DNA of 64,000 nt from Nocardia vulneris (GCF_001613425.1 NZ_BDCI01000018.1:62001-126000); one strand, 5' to 3'. Positions 15,722 through 24,744 are shown, counted from the stretch's first letter. Notes: generated from the sequence alone by a model not told the origin. Translations and numbers: made by a program.

Positions 15722-17503
15722 TTATCGGCCCGCGGCGTAGCCCTGCATGCCGCGCGGATTGGCGCCCGCGGAAAGGACCCCGGCCTCGGGATCACGGGCC
15801 ACCGCGCACAACCGGCCCTCCGACCACGGCGGCCCCACATTGACCTGGTGACCGCGTCGTTCCAGGTCGGCGATCACCTCCGGGTCCATCCGCGACTCGA
15901 CGAACACCGCGCCCGGGCTCATCGCGCGTGGATAGAACGAGCCGGGGAAGCTTTCCTGATGCCAGTTCGGCGCGTCGATCGCGCCCTGCAGATCCAGCCC
16001 GCCGCGCACGCGCTCACGCAGCACGACCGACAGGAAGAAATGCACGCTCCACTGATCCTGCTGATCGCCGCCCGGCGTGCCGAACGCCATCACGGCTTCC
16101 CCGTCGCGCAACGCCATCGAGGGGCTGAGCGTGGTGCGCGGACGACGGCCCGGCTGCAGCGAATTGGGTAGTCCCGGCTCCAGCCAGGACATCTGTAGTC
16201 GGGTGCCGAGCGGGAAACCCAGTTCGGGCACAACGGGATTGGACTGCAACCAGCCACCGCTCGGGGTCGCCGCGATCATGTTGCCCCAGCGATCGACGAT
16301 GTCGACCTGACAGGTGTCGCCCTTGGTGGCGCCGGTGGTGGCCACCGTCGGTTCGCCCGCACCGAGCGGAACCTCGGTCGCGCCAACGGAATTCGTCTGG
16401 ACATAGCCACTGAGTCGGGGCCGCAGGCCGTCCGGGCTGCCGGGACGCAGCTCGAAGGAGGCCTGCGGCCCGATCAGCGCACTGCGTTGTGCGTTATACC
16501 AAGGAGAAAGCAGTGTCGACATCGACACCTGTGCGCTGTCCCCGTACCACGCCTCTCGATCGGCCATCGCCAGTTTCGAGCCTTCGATGAGAGTGTGGTA
16601 GTACTCCGGCGTGCCGTATTCGAGCCGGTTCGGCAGCAATGCCAACTGCTGCAGGAACACCGGGCCCTGGCTCCACAGTCCCGGCTTGGCCACGGTCCAG
16701 CCATTCCAGGTGTAGGTCACCGGATTCTCGTACGACGCAGTGAAGTTCGCGAGGTCGTCACCGGTCAGGGTGCCGACGTGCCGCTCGCCCGAGGTGTCCA
16801 TGGTCGGGCGGTCGCTGGCCGCGACCAACGCCTCCGCGATGAATCCCTCGCGCCAGATCTTGCGCGCGGCCTCGATCTGGCCTTCCCGGTCGCTGCTCGC
16901 CGCCTCGGCTTCGGCGATCAAGCGGCGCCAGGTGGCGGCCAGCACCGGGTTGCGCAGCAACGCGCCCGCGGCGGGCGGCTTTCCGTCACGCAGGTAGAGC
17001 TCGGCGGAGGTGGTCCACTCGTTCTCGAACAGTTCGGCGACCGTCGAGACGGTCTCGCCGACCCGCTCTACCGCCGGGTGGCCGCGCTCGGCGTTCCAGA
17101 TCGCGAACGACAGCACCTCGGCCAGCCGCTTGGTGCCGTGGTCGCGCAGCAGCAGCATCCAGGCGTCGAACGCGCCGGGCACGGCGGCGGCCAGCGGGCC
17201 GGTGCCGGGCACCAGATCGAGACCGAGGGCGTTGTAGCGCGCGATCGTCGCGGCGGCGGGCGCCGGACCCTGACCGCAGAGCACCCGCGGCGGCAGACCG
17301 GCGGGCGCGAGGATGATCGGCACCTCACCGGCCGGGCCGTTCAGATGCGGCTCGACCACATGCAACACGAAACCCGCGGCGACCGCCGCGTCGAAAGCGT
17401 TGCCGTCGTCCTCGAGCACCGCCATGGCGGCGGCGGAGGCGAGCCAGTGGGTGGACGACACCATCCCGAAGGTGCCCTGCAGGGTCGGTCGCGTGGTGAA
17501 CAC
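15722..17503 (-). CDS. Gamma-glutamyltranspeptidase-family enzyme (cytoplasmic type)
   Basis: This 593-aa Ntn-hydrolase belongs to the GGT family, whose members self-cleave in front of a threonine that becomes the nucleophile. The likely nucleophile is T397 in GDTCQVDIVD, aligned through the following DxxGN with the classical TTHxSVVD motif. The N-terminal part (ASAAAMAVLEDDGNAFDAAV) and PSMALRDGEAVMAFGTPGGD are typical. No signal peptide is visible, unlike E. coli GGT, so it probably acts in the cytoplasm on imported gamma-glutamyl compounds or as a cephalosporin-acylase-like amidase. It is upstream of the peptide transporter on the same strand and divergent from a LysR gene. Confidence 0.82.
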   Translation of the reverse strand: MFTTRPTLQGTFGMVSSTHWLASAAAMAVLEDDGNAFDAAVAAGFVLHVVEPHLNGPAGEVPIILAPAGLPPRVLCGQGPAPAAATIARYNALGLDLVPGTGPLAAAVPGAFDAWMLLLRDHGTKRLAEVLSFAIWNAERGHPAVERVGETVSTVAELFENEWTTSAELYLRDGKPPAAGALLRNPVLAATWRRLIAEAEAASSDREGQIEAARKIWREGFIAEALVAASDRPTMDTSGERHVGTLTGDDLANFTASYENPVTYTWNGWTVAKPGLWSQGPVFLQQLALLPNRLEYGTPEYYHTLIEGSKLAMADREAWYGDSAQVSMSTLLSPWYNAQRSALIGPQASFELRPGSPDGLRPRLSGYVQTNSVGATEVPLGAGEPTVATTGATKGDTCQVDIVDRWGNMIAATPSGGWLQSNPVVPELGFPLGTRLQMSWLEPGLPNSLQPGRRPRTTLSPSMALRDGEAVMAFGTPGGDQQDQWSVHFFLSVVLRERVRGGLDLQGAIDAPNWHQESFPGSFYPRAMSPGAVFVESRMDPEVIADLERRGHQVNVGPPWSEGRLCAVARDPEAGVLSAGANPRGMQGYAAGR

Positions 17504-17524
17504 CTGATGAGTATCACCCGACGA

Positions 17525-17542
17525 TCTTGGTTACGTCCAAGA
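17525..17542. promoter_or_regulatory. Palindrome TCTTGG-N6-CCAAGA, candidate LysR operator
   Basis: A perfect 6-6-6 inverted repeat lies in the 71-bp divergent region between the GGT-like gene and the LysR gene. LysR regulators typically bind such sites between their own gene and the target. The -10-like TAGCCT at 17563-17568 places transcription of the LysR gene at its start codon. Confidence 0.55.
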
Positions 17543-17574
17543 CATCTATTGCACCAAACCGATAGCCTATGGTT

Positions 17575-18474
17575 ATGGAACGCCAGCAGCTCGAGTACTT
17601 CGTCGCGATCGTCGAGCACGGTGGATTCACGCACGCCGCGCGGGCGCTACGGGTAGCCCAGCCGTCGCTGTCGCGGGCCATCGGCAAGCTCGAGCGCGAG
17701 CTGGAAGTGCCGCTGTTCCACCGGGTCGGCCGCAATGCCGTGTTGAGCAACGCGGGCCAGCTGATGGTCGACCGCGCGCGACAGGTGCTGCGCGATCTGG
17801 ACGCATTGCGCGCCGCCGCCCAGGCCGTCGGCGCTGGTGTCGTCGGGCGGGTGGATGTGGCAGCCACCTCATCCTCGACTTTGGAGCCGGTGATCGGCAC
17901 CATAGCCGCGCTGCGCGAGCATCACCCCGGCGTGACGGTCGGGACCTGGTCCGCGCTGTCCGCCGCCGAGGTGGTCGCCATGGTGTTGCGCGGACGCTGC
18001 GAGGCGGGTGTGTGCGGCAGCGCGGAGCGACCCGCCGGACAGGGTCTGGTGGCCCATCACCTGCGCGACGAACAGTTCCTGCTCGTCGCGCCGCCGGGTA
18101 CCGAGATCGGCACGGACGGCACGGTAGCGCCGAAAGATCTGCGCGGCATGAGTTTCGTACTGCCGCCGCCGGCCACCGCGGTCCGCGCCCGCTTCGACCG
18201 GCTGGCCGCGACCGTCGGCGATCTGCGCATCGCCGCCGAGGTGAGCGACCGCAGCGTGGTACTGCCGATGGTGCTGCGCGGCATCGGCGCCGGCCTCATG
18301 CCCGACGGCTGGCACGACCTGGCCTGCCGAGCCGGCGCCGCGGTCTACCGTTTCTCCCCGCCCGAACAGCTGCCACAGTGGCTGGTCTATCGCAGCGGGC
18401 CACTAACCGCCGCCGCCCAGGCCTTCGTCGAAACCACCCTCACCCAAGCCGCGGCGGTACGAACCCCCGCCTAG
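17575..18474 (+). CDS. LysR-family transcriptional regulator
   Basis: The 299-aa protein has the N-terminal winged HTH (MERQQLEYFVAIVEHGGFTH, then RVAQPSLSRAIGKLE) and a LysR effector domain from about 90 (GRVDVAATSSSTLEPVIG). I prefer the second ATG at 17575, which gives the canonical N-terminus and lies 6 nt after a TAGCCT -10 element, so the mRNA may be leaderless; an ATG at 17569 is also in frame. It is divergent from the GGT-like gene and probably regulates it and perhaps the transporter. Confidence 0.88.
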   Translation: MERQQLEYFVAIVEHGGFTHAARALRVAQPSLSRAIGKLERELEVPLFHRVGRNAVLSNAGQLMVDRARQVLRDLDALRAAAQAVGAGVVGRVDVAATSSSTLEPVIGTIAALREHHPGVTVGTWSALSAAEVVAMVLRGRCEAGVCGSAERPAGQGLVAHHLRDEQFLLVAPPGTEIGTDGTVAPKDLRGMSFVLPPPATAVRARFDRLAATVGDLRIAAEVSDRSVVLPMVLRGIGAGLMPDGWHDLACRAGAAVYRFSPPEQLPQWLVYRSGPLTAAAQAFVETTLTQAAAVRTPA

Positions 18475-18501
18475 GCCGTCCCGTCGCGGCCCTCCTGACC
18501 A

Positions 18502-18571
18502 CGCACCACTTCCGTGTTCGCGCACCCGCTACGACAGGCCACAGCGGGTGCGCGAACACGGAAGTGGTGCG
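18502..18571. repeat. 29-bp perfect inverted repeat between convergent genes (bidirectional terminator or palindromic element)
   Basis: The arms 18502-18530 and 18543-18571 pair perfectly over 29 bp around a 12-nt loop. The arm contains CCACTTCCGTGTTCGCGCAC. It lies between the convergent LysR and ppc genes, so it can terminate both. A degenerate copy with related arms and a related loop lies at 23948-24017, so it is more than a simple terminator and may be a dispersed palindromic repeat. Confidence 0.8.
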
Positions 18572-18588
18572 CGAACCGCCTCTCTCTC

Positions 18589-21360
18589 CTAACCCGAGTT
18601 GCGCAGCGCGGTGGCGAGGCCGTTCATGGTCAGCAGGATGCCGCGCTTCACCAACTCGGAGTCGTCGCCGCCGCGGAGCCTGCGCAGCAGCTGGACCTGC
18701 ATCTGGTTCAGCGGCTCCAGGTACGGGAAGCGGTTGTGGATCGATTCGGCCAGCGACGGGTTGTCCGCGAGCAGATGGTCGTTGCCGGTGACCGCGGCGT
18801 GCATGCGGATGGTGCGGGCGTGCTCGTCCTTGATCATTCCGAAGATCTGCTCGCGCAACGCGACGTCGTCGACCAACTCGGCGTAGCTGGCCGCGATGTC
18901 GAGATCACTCTTGGCCAGCACCTGCGCCAGATTCGACAGCACGGTGCGGAAGAATGGCCAGCGCTCGTACAGGTCGGTGAGCGTCGCGAGGCGCTGCGGG
19001 TCGTCGCCGATCCATTCCTCCAGCGCCGTGCCGGTGCCGTACCAGCCGGGCAACATCACCCTGGCCTGGCTCCAGGACATCACCCACGGGATGGCGCGCA
19101 GATCCGCGACCGAGTTCGTCGGCTTGCGCGAGGCGGGCCTGCTGCCGATGTTCAGATCGCCGACCTCGGCCACGGGGGTGGACTGGCGGAAGTATTCGAC
19201 GAATCCCGGGGTGTCGTGCACCAGCCGGGCGTAGGCGGCCCGGGCGCGTTCGGCGAGTTCGTCCATGAGTTCGTAGGAGGGCTCCGCGTCCGGGCCGAGG
19301 CCTTCCACGTCGAGCAGCGTCGATTCCAGCGTGCCCGCGATCAGCGACTCCAGGTTGCGGTGCGCCGCACCGGGTTCGGCGTACTTGGCCGCGATCACCT
19401 CACCCTGCTCGGTCAGCCGCAGCGCACCGCGCACCGCGCCCGCGGGCTGGGCCAGGATGGCGTCGTAGCTGCGCCCGCCGCCGCGGCCCACCGTGCCACC
19501 GCGACCGTGGAAGAGCCGCAACCGGATACCGAACTTGCGCGCCACGTCCACCAGCTCGAGTTCGGCCCGGTACAGCGCCCAGTTGGCGGCCAGATATCCG
19601 CCGTCCTTGTTGGAATCGGAGTAGCCGAGCATCACCTCCTGGCGCATCCCGCGCGCGGCGACCAGGTCCCGGTACACCGGAACATCCAGCGCCGCGGACA
19701 GTGTCGCCGCCCCGGCGGCGAGGTCCTCGATCGTCTCGAACAGCGGGACGATGCCCACCGAACAGCTCGGCGGCCCGTCCGGCTCGCCCGGATCGAGCAG
19801 TCCGCCTTCCTTCAGCAGCAGCGCCGCCTCCAGCATGTCGCTGACCGAGGTGCACATGCTGATGATGTAGTTGGGCACCGCCTCGGCACCGAAGGTGCTC
19901 ACCACATCCCGTGCGGCACAGACGATATCGATTTCCTTGCGGGCCAGCTCGCTGAGCCTGGCGTGCGGGCCCAGCAGCGGGCGCCTGGTCCGCAGCTCCG
20001 CGGCCAGCAGCTCCACCCGCTCGGGTTCGGACAGGCTCGGGTAGTCGGCGTGTACCCCGGCCCAGGCCAGCAGCTCGGCCACCACCTGCTCGTGGATCTC
20101 CGAGTTCTGCCGCATGTCCAGCCCTTGCAGGTGGAACCCGAAGGTCTCGATCGCGTGCCGCAGCGCGGCCAGCCGGTGATCGGCGAGCAGGTCGTCACCG
20201 CTCGCGCGCAACGAGGCGTCGACGGCATCGAGATCGTCCAGCACGTCCTGCGGGGTGCGATACGGCTCGGCGCCGACGTCGAGCCCGTCCGGTGGCACCT
20301 CCCCGAGCGCACGCACCGCGGTGGCGGTCAGCCGCCCCCGGATACGGTGCAGCGCACGACGATACGGCTCGTCGGCATGGGTGGCCGGTTCCGGATAACC
20401 CGCCTCGGCCAAGGCGGCGACCGCCGGCGTCACCGGCACCAACCGCACCGAGAGCGCCAGCACCTTTTCCAATTCGACCAGGTCGCGCAGATAGCGCGAG
20501 AACGCCACCGTGGCGGCCTGCTGCCCGGCCTGGCGCACCACATCGGCGGTGACGTACGGGTTTCCGTCCCGGTCGCCGCCGATCCACGAGCCCGGCCGCA
20601 GGATCGGGCGCGGCAGCAGTTCCACCCCGGGCCAGCGGGACCGCAGCGCCGCCCGCACCTCGGCGTTGATCGCGGGGATCACGTCGAACAGGGTGATGTC
20701 GTAGTAGCGCAGGCCCACCGAGATCTCGTCCTGAATCCGCAAGCGGGCCAACCGGATCAGCGCGGTGCGCCACAGGCTGAGCACCTGACGGCGGATCTGC
20801 TGTTCGAAATCGGCGCGCTGCCGCTCGGTTTCGGTGTAGCGCTGCCGCAACCGCATCAGCTCGGTGATCCTGGTCTGCGCGTCGAAGACGGTGCGGCGAC
20901 GGGTCTCGGTGGGGTGCGCGGTGATCACCGGTGACACCAGCGCGTCGGCCAGCAGATCGGCCACCTCGGCACCGTCGAGCGCCGCGGCGTCGAGCTTGCG
21001 ATAGGTGGCGGCCAGCGACGAATCCTGCGGCGGTTCACCGGCCGCCTCGTGCGCGGTGCGACGACGATCGCGCTGGATGTCCTCGGCCAGATTGGCCAGC
21101 AGCACGAAATAGCTGAACGCGCGGATCAGCGGGAGCGCGACCGCGATGTCGACGCCGTCCAGCATCTCCGCCACCGCGCTGCGGTCGACCTCGGCGCGCC
21201 GCACCCGGAACGCCTCGATCCGCACCCGCTCGATCAGGTCGAACACCTCGGGGCCCTCGTGATCACGGATGGTGTCACCGAGGACACCGCCGAGAAACCG
21301 GATGTCGTCGCGCAGCGGCCGGATCGCGTCCTGCTGCGCCTCGCTCGTCGATTCGCCCAT
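18589..21360 (-). CDS. ppc: Phosphoenolpyruvate carboxylase
   Basis: This cytoplasmic enzyme makes oxaloacetate from PEP and bicarbonate, an anaplerotic reaction. At 923 aa it has normal length. Catalytic motifs are all visible: HPTETRRR (His), GGDRDGNPYVT, YSDSNKDGGYLAANW, FHGRGGTVGRGGG and the late SWSQARVMLPGWYG. The C-terminus is NSG rather than the common NTG. I chose the ATG at 21358-21360 (MGESTSEAQQDAIRP); the open frame extends far upstream through non-homologous sequence. The 29-bp inverted repeat lies beyond its stop. Confidence 0.95.
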   Translation of the reverse strand: MGESTSEAQQDAIRPLRDDIRFLGGVLGDTIRDHEGPEVFDLIERVRIEAFRVRRAEVDRSAVAEMLDGVDIAVALPLIRAFSYFVLLANLAEDIQRDRRRTAHEAAGEPPQDSSLAATYRKLDAAALDGAEVADLLADALVSPVITAHPTETRRRTVFDAQTRITELMRLRQRYTETERQRADFEQQIRRQVLSLWRTALIRLARLRIQDEISVGLRYYDITLFDVIPAINAEVRAALRSRWPGVELLPRPILRPGSWIGGDRDGNPYVTADVVRQAGQQAATVAFSRYLRDLVELEKVLALSVRLVPVTPAVAALAEAGYPEPATHADEPYRRALHRIRGRLTATAVRALGEVPPDGLDVGAEPYRTPQDVLDDLDAVDASLRASGDDLLADHRLAALRHAIETFGFHLQGLDMRQNSEIHEQVVAELLAWAGVHADYPSLSEPERVELLAAELRTRRPLLGPHARLSELARKEIDIVCAARDVVSTFGAEAVPNYIISMCTSVSDMLEAALLLKEGGLLDPGEPDGPPSCSVGIVPLFETIEDLAAGAATLSAALDVPVYRDLVAARGMRQEVMLGYSDSNKDGGYLAANWALYRAELELVDVARKFGIRLRLFHGRGGTVGRGGGRSYDAILAQPAGAVRGALRLTEQGEVIAAKYAEPGAAHRNLESLIAGTLESTLLDVEGLGPDAEPSYELMDELAERARAAYARLVHDTPGFVEYFRQSTPVAEVGDLNIGSRPASRKPTNSVADLRAIPWVMSWSQARVMLPGWYGTGTALEEWIGDDPQRLATLTDLYERWPFFRTVLSNLAQVLAKSDLDIAASYAELVDDVALREQIFGMIKDEHARTIRMHAAVTGNDHLLADNPSLAESIHNRFPYLEPLNQMQVQLLRRLRGGDDSELVKRGILLTMNGLATALRNSG

Positions 21361-21494
21361 GATCGAACAGTATTGCCGCAGGCGCGCCGGTGGTATGCGA
21401 CGGATCCCACACCCGCTCCTCCGACACCCTCGGCCCGCGGTCGGGTCCGGCCGGTGATCCCCTGAGACAGCAAGGGGACCAACGAGTTTCGCCG

Positions 21495-21917
21495 CTATCC
21501 GGCCAAAATCTGAGAGAACCGCAGGTGGTTGCCCCACGGGTCGCGGAAACCGCAGTCCCGCATCCCGTACGGCTGGGTGATCGGGTCCTGGGTGACCTCG
21601 ACGCCCGCGTCCCGCAGCCGGGCGAACGTCTCGTCGACCGCCTCGGTGGTGAAGATCAACATGCCCGCCGCACCGTTGGCGAGCCGGGCCTGCATCGCGT
21701 CGCGGGCGGCCGGATCGGGATTCATCGACGGCACCTCGAGCAGGAATTCCAGGCCCGGTTGTCCGGCGGGGCCGACGGTGAGCCAGCGGCCGCCGGGGAA
21801 CGGCAGATCCTGGCGCAGCTCGAGTCCGACCACGTCGCGATAGAACTCCAGCGCCTTGTCCTGGTCGCCGACCAGCAGCGCGACGTGGGTGAGTGCGAGA
21901 TCTTTGCCGTTGCTCAT
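21495..21917 (-). CDS. VOC-superfamily protein (glyoxalase/bleomycin-resistance fold)
   Basis: The 140-aa protein has two beta-alpha-beta-beta-beta modules: THVALLVGDQDKALEFYRDVVG at the start and GMRDCGFRDPWGNHLRF at the end. Likely metal ligands are the first His and the Glu of GLEFLLE, with DPWGNHLRF closing the site. Substrate cannot be told; members include lactoylglutathione lyases, dioxygenases and antibiotic-binding proteins. It stands alone on the minus strand upstream of ppc, separated by 134 bp without a clear feature. Confidence 0.75.
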   Translation of the reverse strand: MSNGKDLALTHVALLVGDQDKALEFYRDVVGLELRQDLPFPGGRWLTVGPAGQPGLEFLLEVPSMNPDPAARDAMQARLANGAAGMLIFTTEAVDETFARLRDAGVEVTQDPITQPYGMRDCGFRDPWGNHLRFSQILAG

Positions 21918-22072
21918 GTGCGTGTTCTCCTCGATAGGTGGGTCGAAAGTACTGACGGCGGGGCCCTGCCGAATTCATCGAAGCGCATGGTGTCGCCGAC
22001 CACCACCGATCCGGACGGCCCGCGGAACCGAATAAGCAGCTGTAATGACCCGTGCAGCCCAGGAGGCCTGTG

Positions 22073-22168
22073 ATGCGTAAGTTCGCCGTTGCCGTCGTCA
22101 TCGGTGTGGTCGTCGTCGCCATCGGACTGTTCGTCAGCGGCGGACCGGCCCTGGCGGGTACCGAGTAG
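22073..22168 (+). CDS. Small hydrophobic peptide, 31 aa
   Basis: A perfect AGGAGG (22061-22066) lies 6 nt before ATG. The product starts MRKFAVAVVIGVVVVAIGLF and ends SGGPALAGTE: a positively charged start, one hydrophobic segment and a short polar end, like a single-span membrane peptide or a nearly bare signal peptide with a possible cleavage site after ALA. It lies between two convergently flanking genes, so it is not a leader of either. The ribosome site makes it a credible gene; function unknown. Confidence 0.6.
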   Translation: MRKFAVAVVIGVVVVAIGLFVSGGPALAGTE

Positions 22169-22172
22169 GCCG

Positions 22173-23306
22173 CTACCGCTTCGGCCAATACCAAGGCGGC
22201 TGATCCAGGCGGCCTTGGCCCGCGATGGTGGTCGCGCCGTGCTCTTTGACCAGCTCCACGGTGTGCGCATCGGCGGTGCCGCGCGCCAAGGCCCGTACCA
22301 GCGGCTGCGCATGCGTGACCACCACCACCTGCGTCTGCTCGGCGACCGTGGCGACGAGTTCGGCCAGTGGGCCGAGCAATTCGGGATGCAGGCTGGTCTC
22401 GGGCTCGTTCAGCACCAGCAGTTCCGGTGGGCGTGGGCTCAGCAGCGCCGCGACCAAGAGCAGATAACGCAGGGTGCCGTCGGACAGTTCGGCGCCGCCC
22501 AGCGGACGGATCAGTCCGCGCTGGTGCAGCGCCAGCTCGAAGCGGCCGTCCCGGTCGCTGATCTCGATCCTGCTACCGGGGAACGCGCGGTCCACGGCCG
22601 TCGCCAACCCGTCGGCGTCGCCGATCTCGCGGATGGTCTGCAGTGCCGCCGCGAGGTCGGCGCCGTCGTGGCCGAGCACGGTGGTCCTGGTGCCGACCTG
22701 TGGCGCGCGGGCCGGCGCGTCCGCGTCGGTGCGCAGGTGGTCGTAGAAGCGCCAGGACCGGATCCGCTCGCGCAGCACCAGCAGATCCGGCGCGCGCTGC
22801 GGATCCGCCAGCTCGCTGAGCATGCTGTCGAACGGCTGCAGGGTATGCGGCACCATCGCCCACCCGCCGTCGTCGTCGCGTAGTTGCACCACCGGACCGC
22901 CGCGCTGCGCCAACAGGGTCGACGGCCGCAGTACCGGCCCCGCCCACACCGCCTCCGCCTTGATCTCCGGGTCCAGGTCGAACATCGAGGTGCCGTCCGG
23001 CACCGGCGTGCCCAGTTCGGCCGCGTAGCCGAAGTCCGCGCCCGCGAAGCCGACCCGCACCCCGGCCGTGTCCGGTTCACTCGTGCTGTCCCCGCCCTGC
23101 CCGGCCCACAGCGTCGAGGCCACCCCGCCCTCTTTGGCCAGCGCGGCGATCGCCCCGTTCCTGGAGAAGTCCGCCAGCAGCCGCAACGTGCGGTACAGGC
23201 TCGACTTGCCGCTGCCGTTGGCCCCCGTCACCACGTTCAGTCGCCCCAGCGGCATGATCACCTGCCGCAGCGACCGGTAGTTCTCGATAGCCAAGGTCTG
23301 CAACAT
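22173..23306 (-). CDS. AAA/ABC-type ATPase of the SMC/RecF/OLD-like group
   Basis: The 377-aa protein begins MLQTLAIENYRSLRQV, the typical start of RecF/SMC-like ATPases. It has Walker A GANGSGKSS at 28-36, a signature-like region LSDGTLRYLLLVAALL, Walker B LLVLNEPETSLHPEL and a switch His in VVVVTHAQPL. No coiled coil or nuclease domain is visible. Relatives occur in defence and DNA-repair settings, but no partner nuclease is adjacent, so I give no pathway. Its stop lies 4 bp from the small-peptide stop on the other strand. Confidence 0.78.
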   Translation of the reverse strand: MLQTLAIENYRSLRQVIMPLGRLNVVTGANGSGKSSLYRTLRLLADFSRNGAIAALAKEGGVASTLWAGQGGDSTSEPDTAGVRVGFAGADFGYAAELGTPVPDGTSMFDLDPEIKAEAVWAGPVLRPSTLLAQRGGPVVQLRDDDGGWAMVPHTLQPFDSMLSELADPQRAPDLLVLRERIRSWRFYDHLRTDADAPARAPQVGTRTTVLGHDGADLAAALQTIREIGDADGLATAVDRAFPGSRIEISDRDGRFELALHQRGLIRPLGGAELSDGTLRYLLLVAALLSPRPPELLVLNEPETSLHPELLGPLAELVATVAEQTQVVVVTHAQPLVRALARGTADAHTVELVKEHGATTIAGQGRLDQPPWYWPKR

Positions 23307-23343
23307 GCCCCCAGGCTAACGATGCGCTACGACACGGACCGGC

Positions 23344-23880
23344 CTACAACTCCCGGATCACCCGGGCCGGGTTACCGGCGGCGAACACCCGCGACGGCAG
23401 GTCCCTGGTGACCACGCTGCCCGCGCCGACCACCGTCTCGTCGCCCACCGTGACGCCCGGACACACGATCACCCCGCCGCCGCACCACACGTTGTTCCCG
23501 ATCCGGATCGGCGCCGCCGATTCCCAACGCTGCCTGCGCAATTCGTGATCCGCCAGCGGATGCAACGCGGTCAGCAACTGGCACCGCGGCCCGATCGACA
23601 CATCGTCACCGATGCTGATCGGCGCGCAATCCAGCAGGATCGCATCGTAATTCAGGAAGCTGTTCGCCCCGATCTCGATGAGATACCCGTAGTCGCACTG
23701 GAACCGGGGCATGATCCACGACCCCTCCCCCAGCGCGCCGAGCAGTTCGCGCAGCAACGCCTCGCGTTCGGCGGTCTCCTCGGCGCCGGTGCGATTGAAC
23801 TCGTCACACAACCCTTGCGCGCGCCGCCGCTCGGCGACCAGCTCGGGATCACTGTCCCGGTACAACTCCCCGCGGAGCAT
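23344..23880 (-). CDS. Maltose/galactoside O-acetyltransferase-like protein (left-handed beta-helix)
   Basis: The 178-aa acetyltransferase would transfer acetyl from acetyl-CoA to a sugar or similar hydroxyl. It begins MLRGELYRDSDPELVAER, the maltose acetyltransferase N-terminal domain, followed by hexapeptide repeats (IGANSFLNYDAILLD, then NVWCGGGVIVCPGVTVGD and VVGAGSVVTRDLPS). GGAGAAGGAG precedes the ATG at 23878-23880, which decides the start. It sits 37 bp after the AAA ATPase gene in the direction opposite to transcription flow (upstream of it on the minus strand). Confidence 0.85.
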   Translation of the reverse strand: MLRGELYRDSDPELVAERRRAQGLCDEFNRTGAEETAEREALLRELLGALGEGSWIMPRFQCDYGYLIEIGANSFLNYDAILLDCAPISIGDDVSIGPRCQLLTALHPLADHELRRQRWESAAPIRIGNNVWCGGGVIVCPGVTVGDETVVGAGSVVTRDLPSRVFAAGNPARVIREL

Positions 23881-23947
23881 CCGCTCCTTCTCCACACCCA
23901 CCCGCCCCACCGTAGCGAACGGTCCGCACCGGACCGGTAGCGGTTCC

Positions 23948-24017
23948 CGCACCAGTTCCGAGTTCCCGCACCCGGTGTGGCCTGCCTCGAGGCGTGCGTG
24001 AACACGGAAGCGGTGCG
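23948..24017. repeat. Degenerate second copy of the palindromic intergenic repeat
   Basis: The left arm (23948-23973) and right arm (23991-24017) are imperfectly complementary and resemble the arms at 18502-18571 (shared CGCACC, TTCCG.GTTC and CGCAC blocks); the loop shares the CAGGCCAC core in inverted orientation. It lies in the 270-bp gap between the acetyltransferase and cvnD; I see no gene in that gap. Confidence 0.55.
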
Positions 24018-24150
24018 TGCGGCCCGGAGGGGTACGAGCGATGCGGACCAAGCGACGGACAACTGGACGGTGGGGGGTGCTGTTGGCGCCCTGACGACGA
24101 ACGGGACCGCACCGGTGGATCCGCCGGTCGGTCCCGTTCGGGCACGGGGA

Positions 24151-24744
24151 TCAGGCGGGCATGCCCTGGACGGACAGGCGGTGGAACAGGACCTGTTCCA
24201 GCAGGGCGACCAGCACCTCTTTGACCGACTCGCGGTCGCGCGCATCGCATTCCAGCACCGGGATCCAGTCCTCGAGTTCGAGCGCCTCGCGCACCTCGGC
24301 GAGGTCGAAGTGGGTGCCGTTGTCGAAACGGTTGACCACCACCACGAACGGGGTCTGCTTCTCCTCGAAGTAGTCCAGCACCGGGTAGCAGTCGTCGACC
24401 CGTCCGGTGTCGACCACGATGACCGCGCCGAGCGCGCCGTCGACCAGGTCGTCCCACAGGAAGACGAAGCGATCCTGCCCCGGAGTGCCGAACAGGTAGA
24501 GAATCAGGGAGCGGTCCAACGTGATTCGCCCGAAGTCGAGCGCGACCGTGGTCTGGGTCTTGTCGGCGCGCCGGCCCGGATCGTCCACGCCGACCGAGAC
24601 CTCCGTCATCGCGGCCTCGGTGACCAGCGGCTCGATCTCGGAGATCGCCCCGATGAATGTTGTTTTTCCGACGCCGAATCCACCGCTGATCACGATTTTC
24701 ACCGACGACGGCATGGTCGGACCCGACGGCGGCGGGGAGCTCAT
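24151..24744 (-). CDS. cvnD: Conservon GTPase CvnD
   Basis: This 197-aa Ras-like GTPase is the last member of an actinobacterial conservon. G1/P-loop is GGFGVGKTT at 21-29, the G3-like motif is LFGTPGQDRF, and the guanine motif is NRFD. Conservon GTPases are thought to assemble with the membrane kinase-like CvnA, the roadblock protein CvnB and CvnC into a signalling complex resembling a G-protein system. I prefer the ATG at 24742-24744 (GAGG 7 nt upstream); an in-frame GTG lies at 24795. Gap to cvnC is 78 bp, longer than usual. Confidence 0.9.
   Translation of the reverse strand: MSSPPPSGPTMPSSVKIVISGGFGVGKTTFIGAISEIEPLVTEAAMTEVSVGVDDPGRRADKTQTTVALDFGRITLDRSLILYLFGTPGQDRFVFLWDDLVDGALGAVIVVDTGRVDDCYPVLDYFEEKQTPFVVVVNRFDNGTHFDLAEVREALELEDWIPVLECDARDRESVKEVLVALLEQVLFHRLSVQGMPA

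Noticed and set aside
22173..23306. Defence system built on the AAA ATPase
   Set aside because: No partner nuclease, TOPRIM or other effector domain is adjacent; the neighbours are housekeeping-like.
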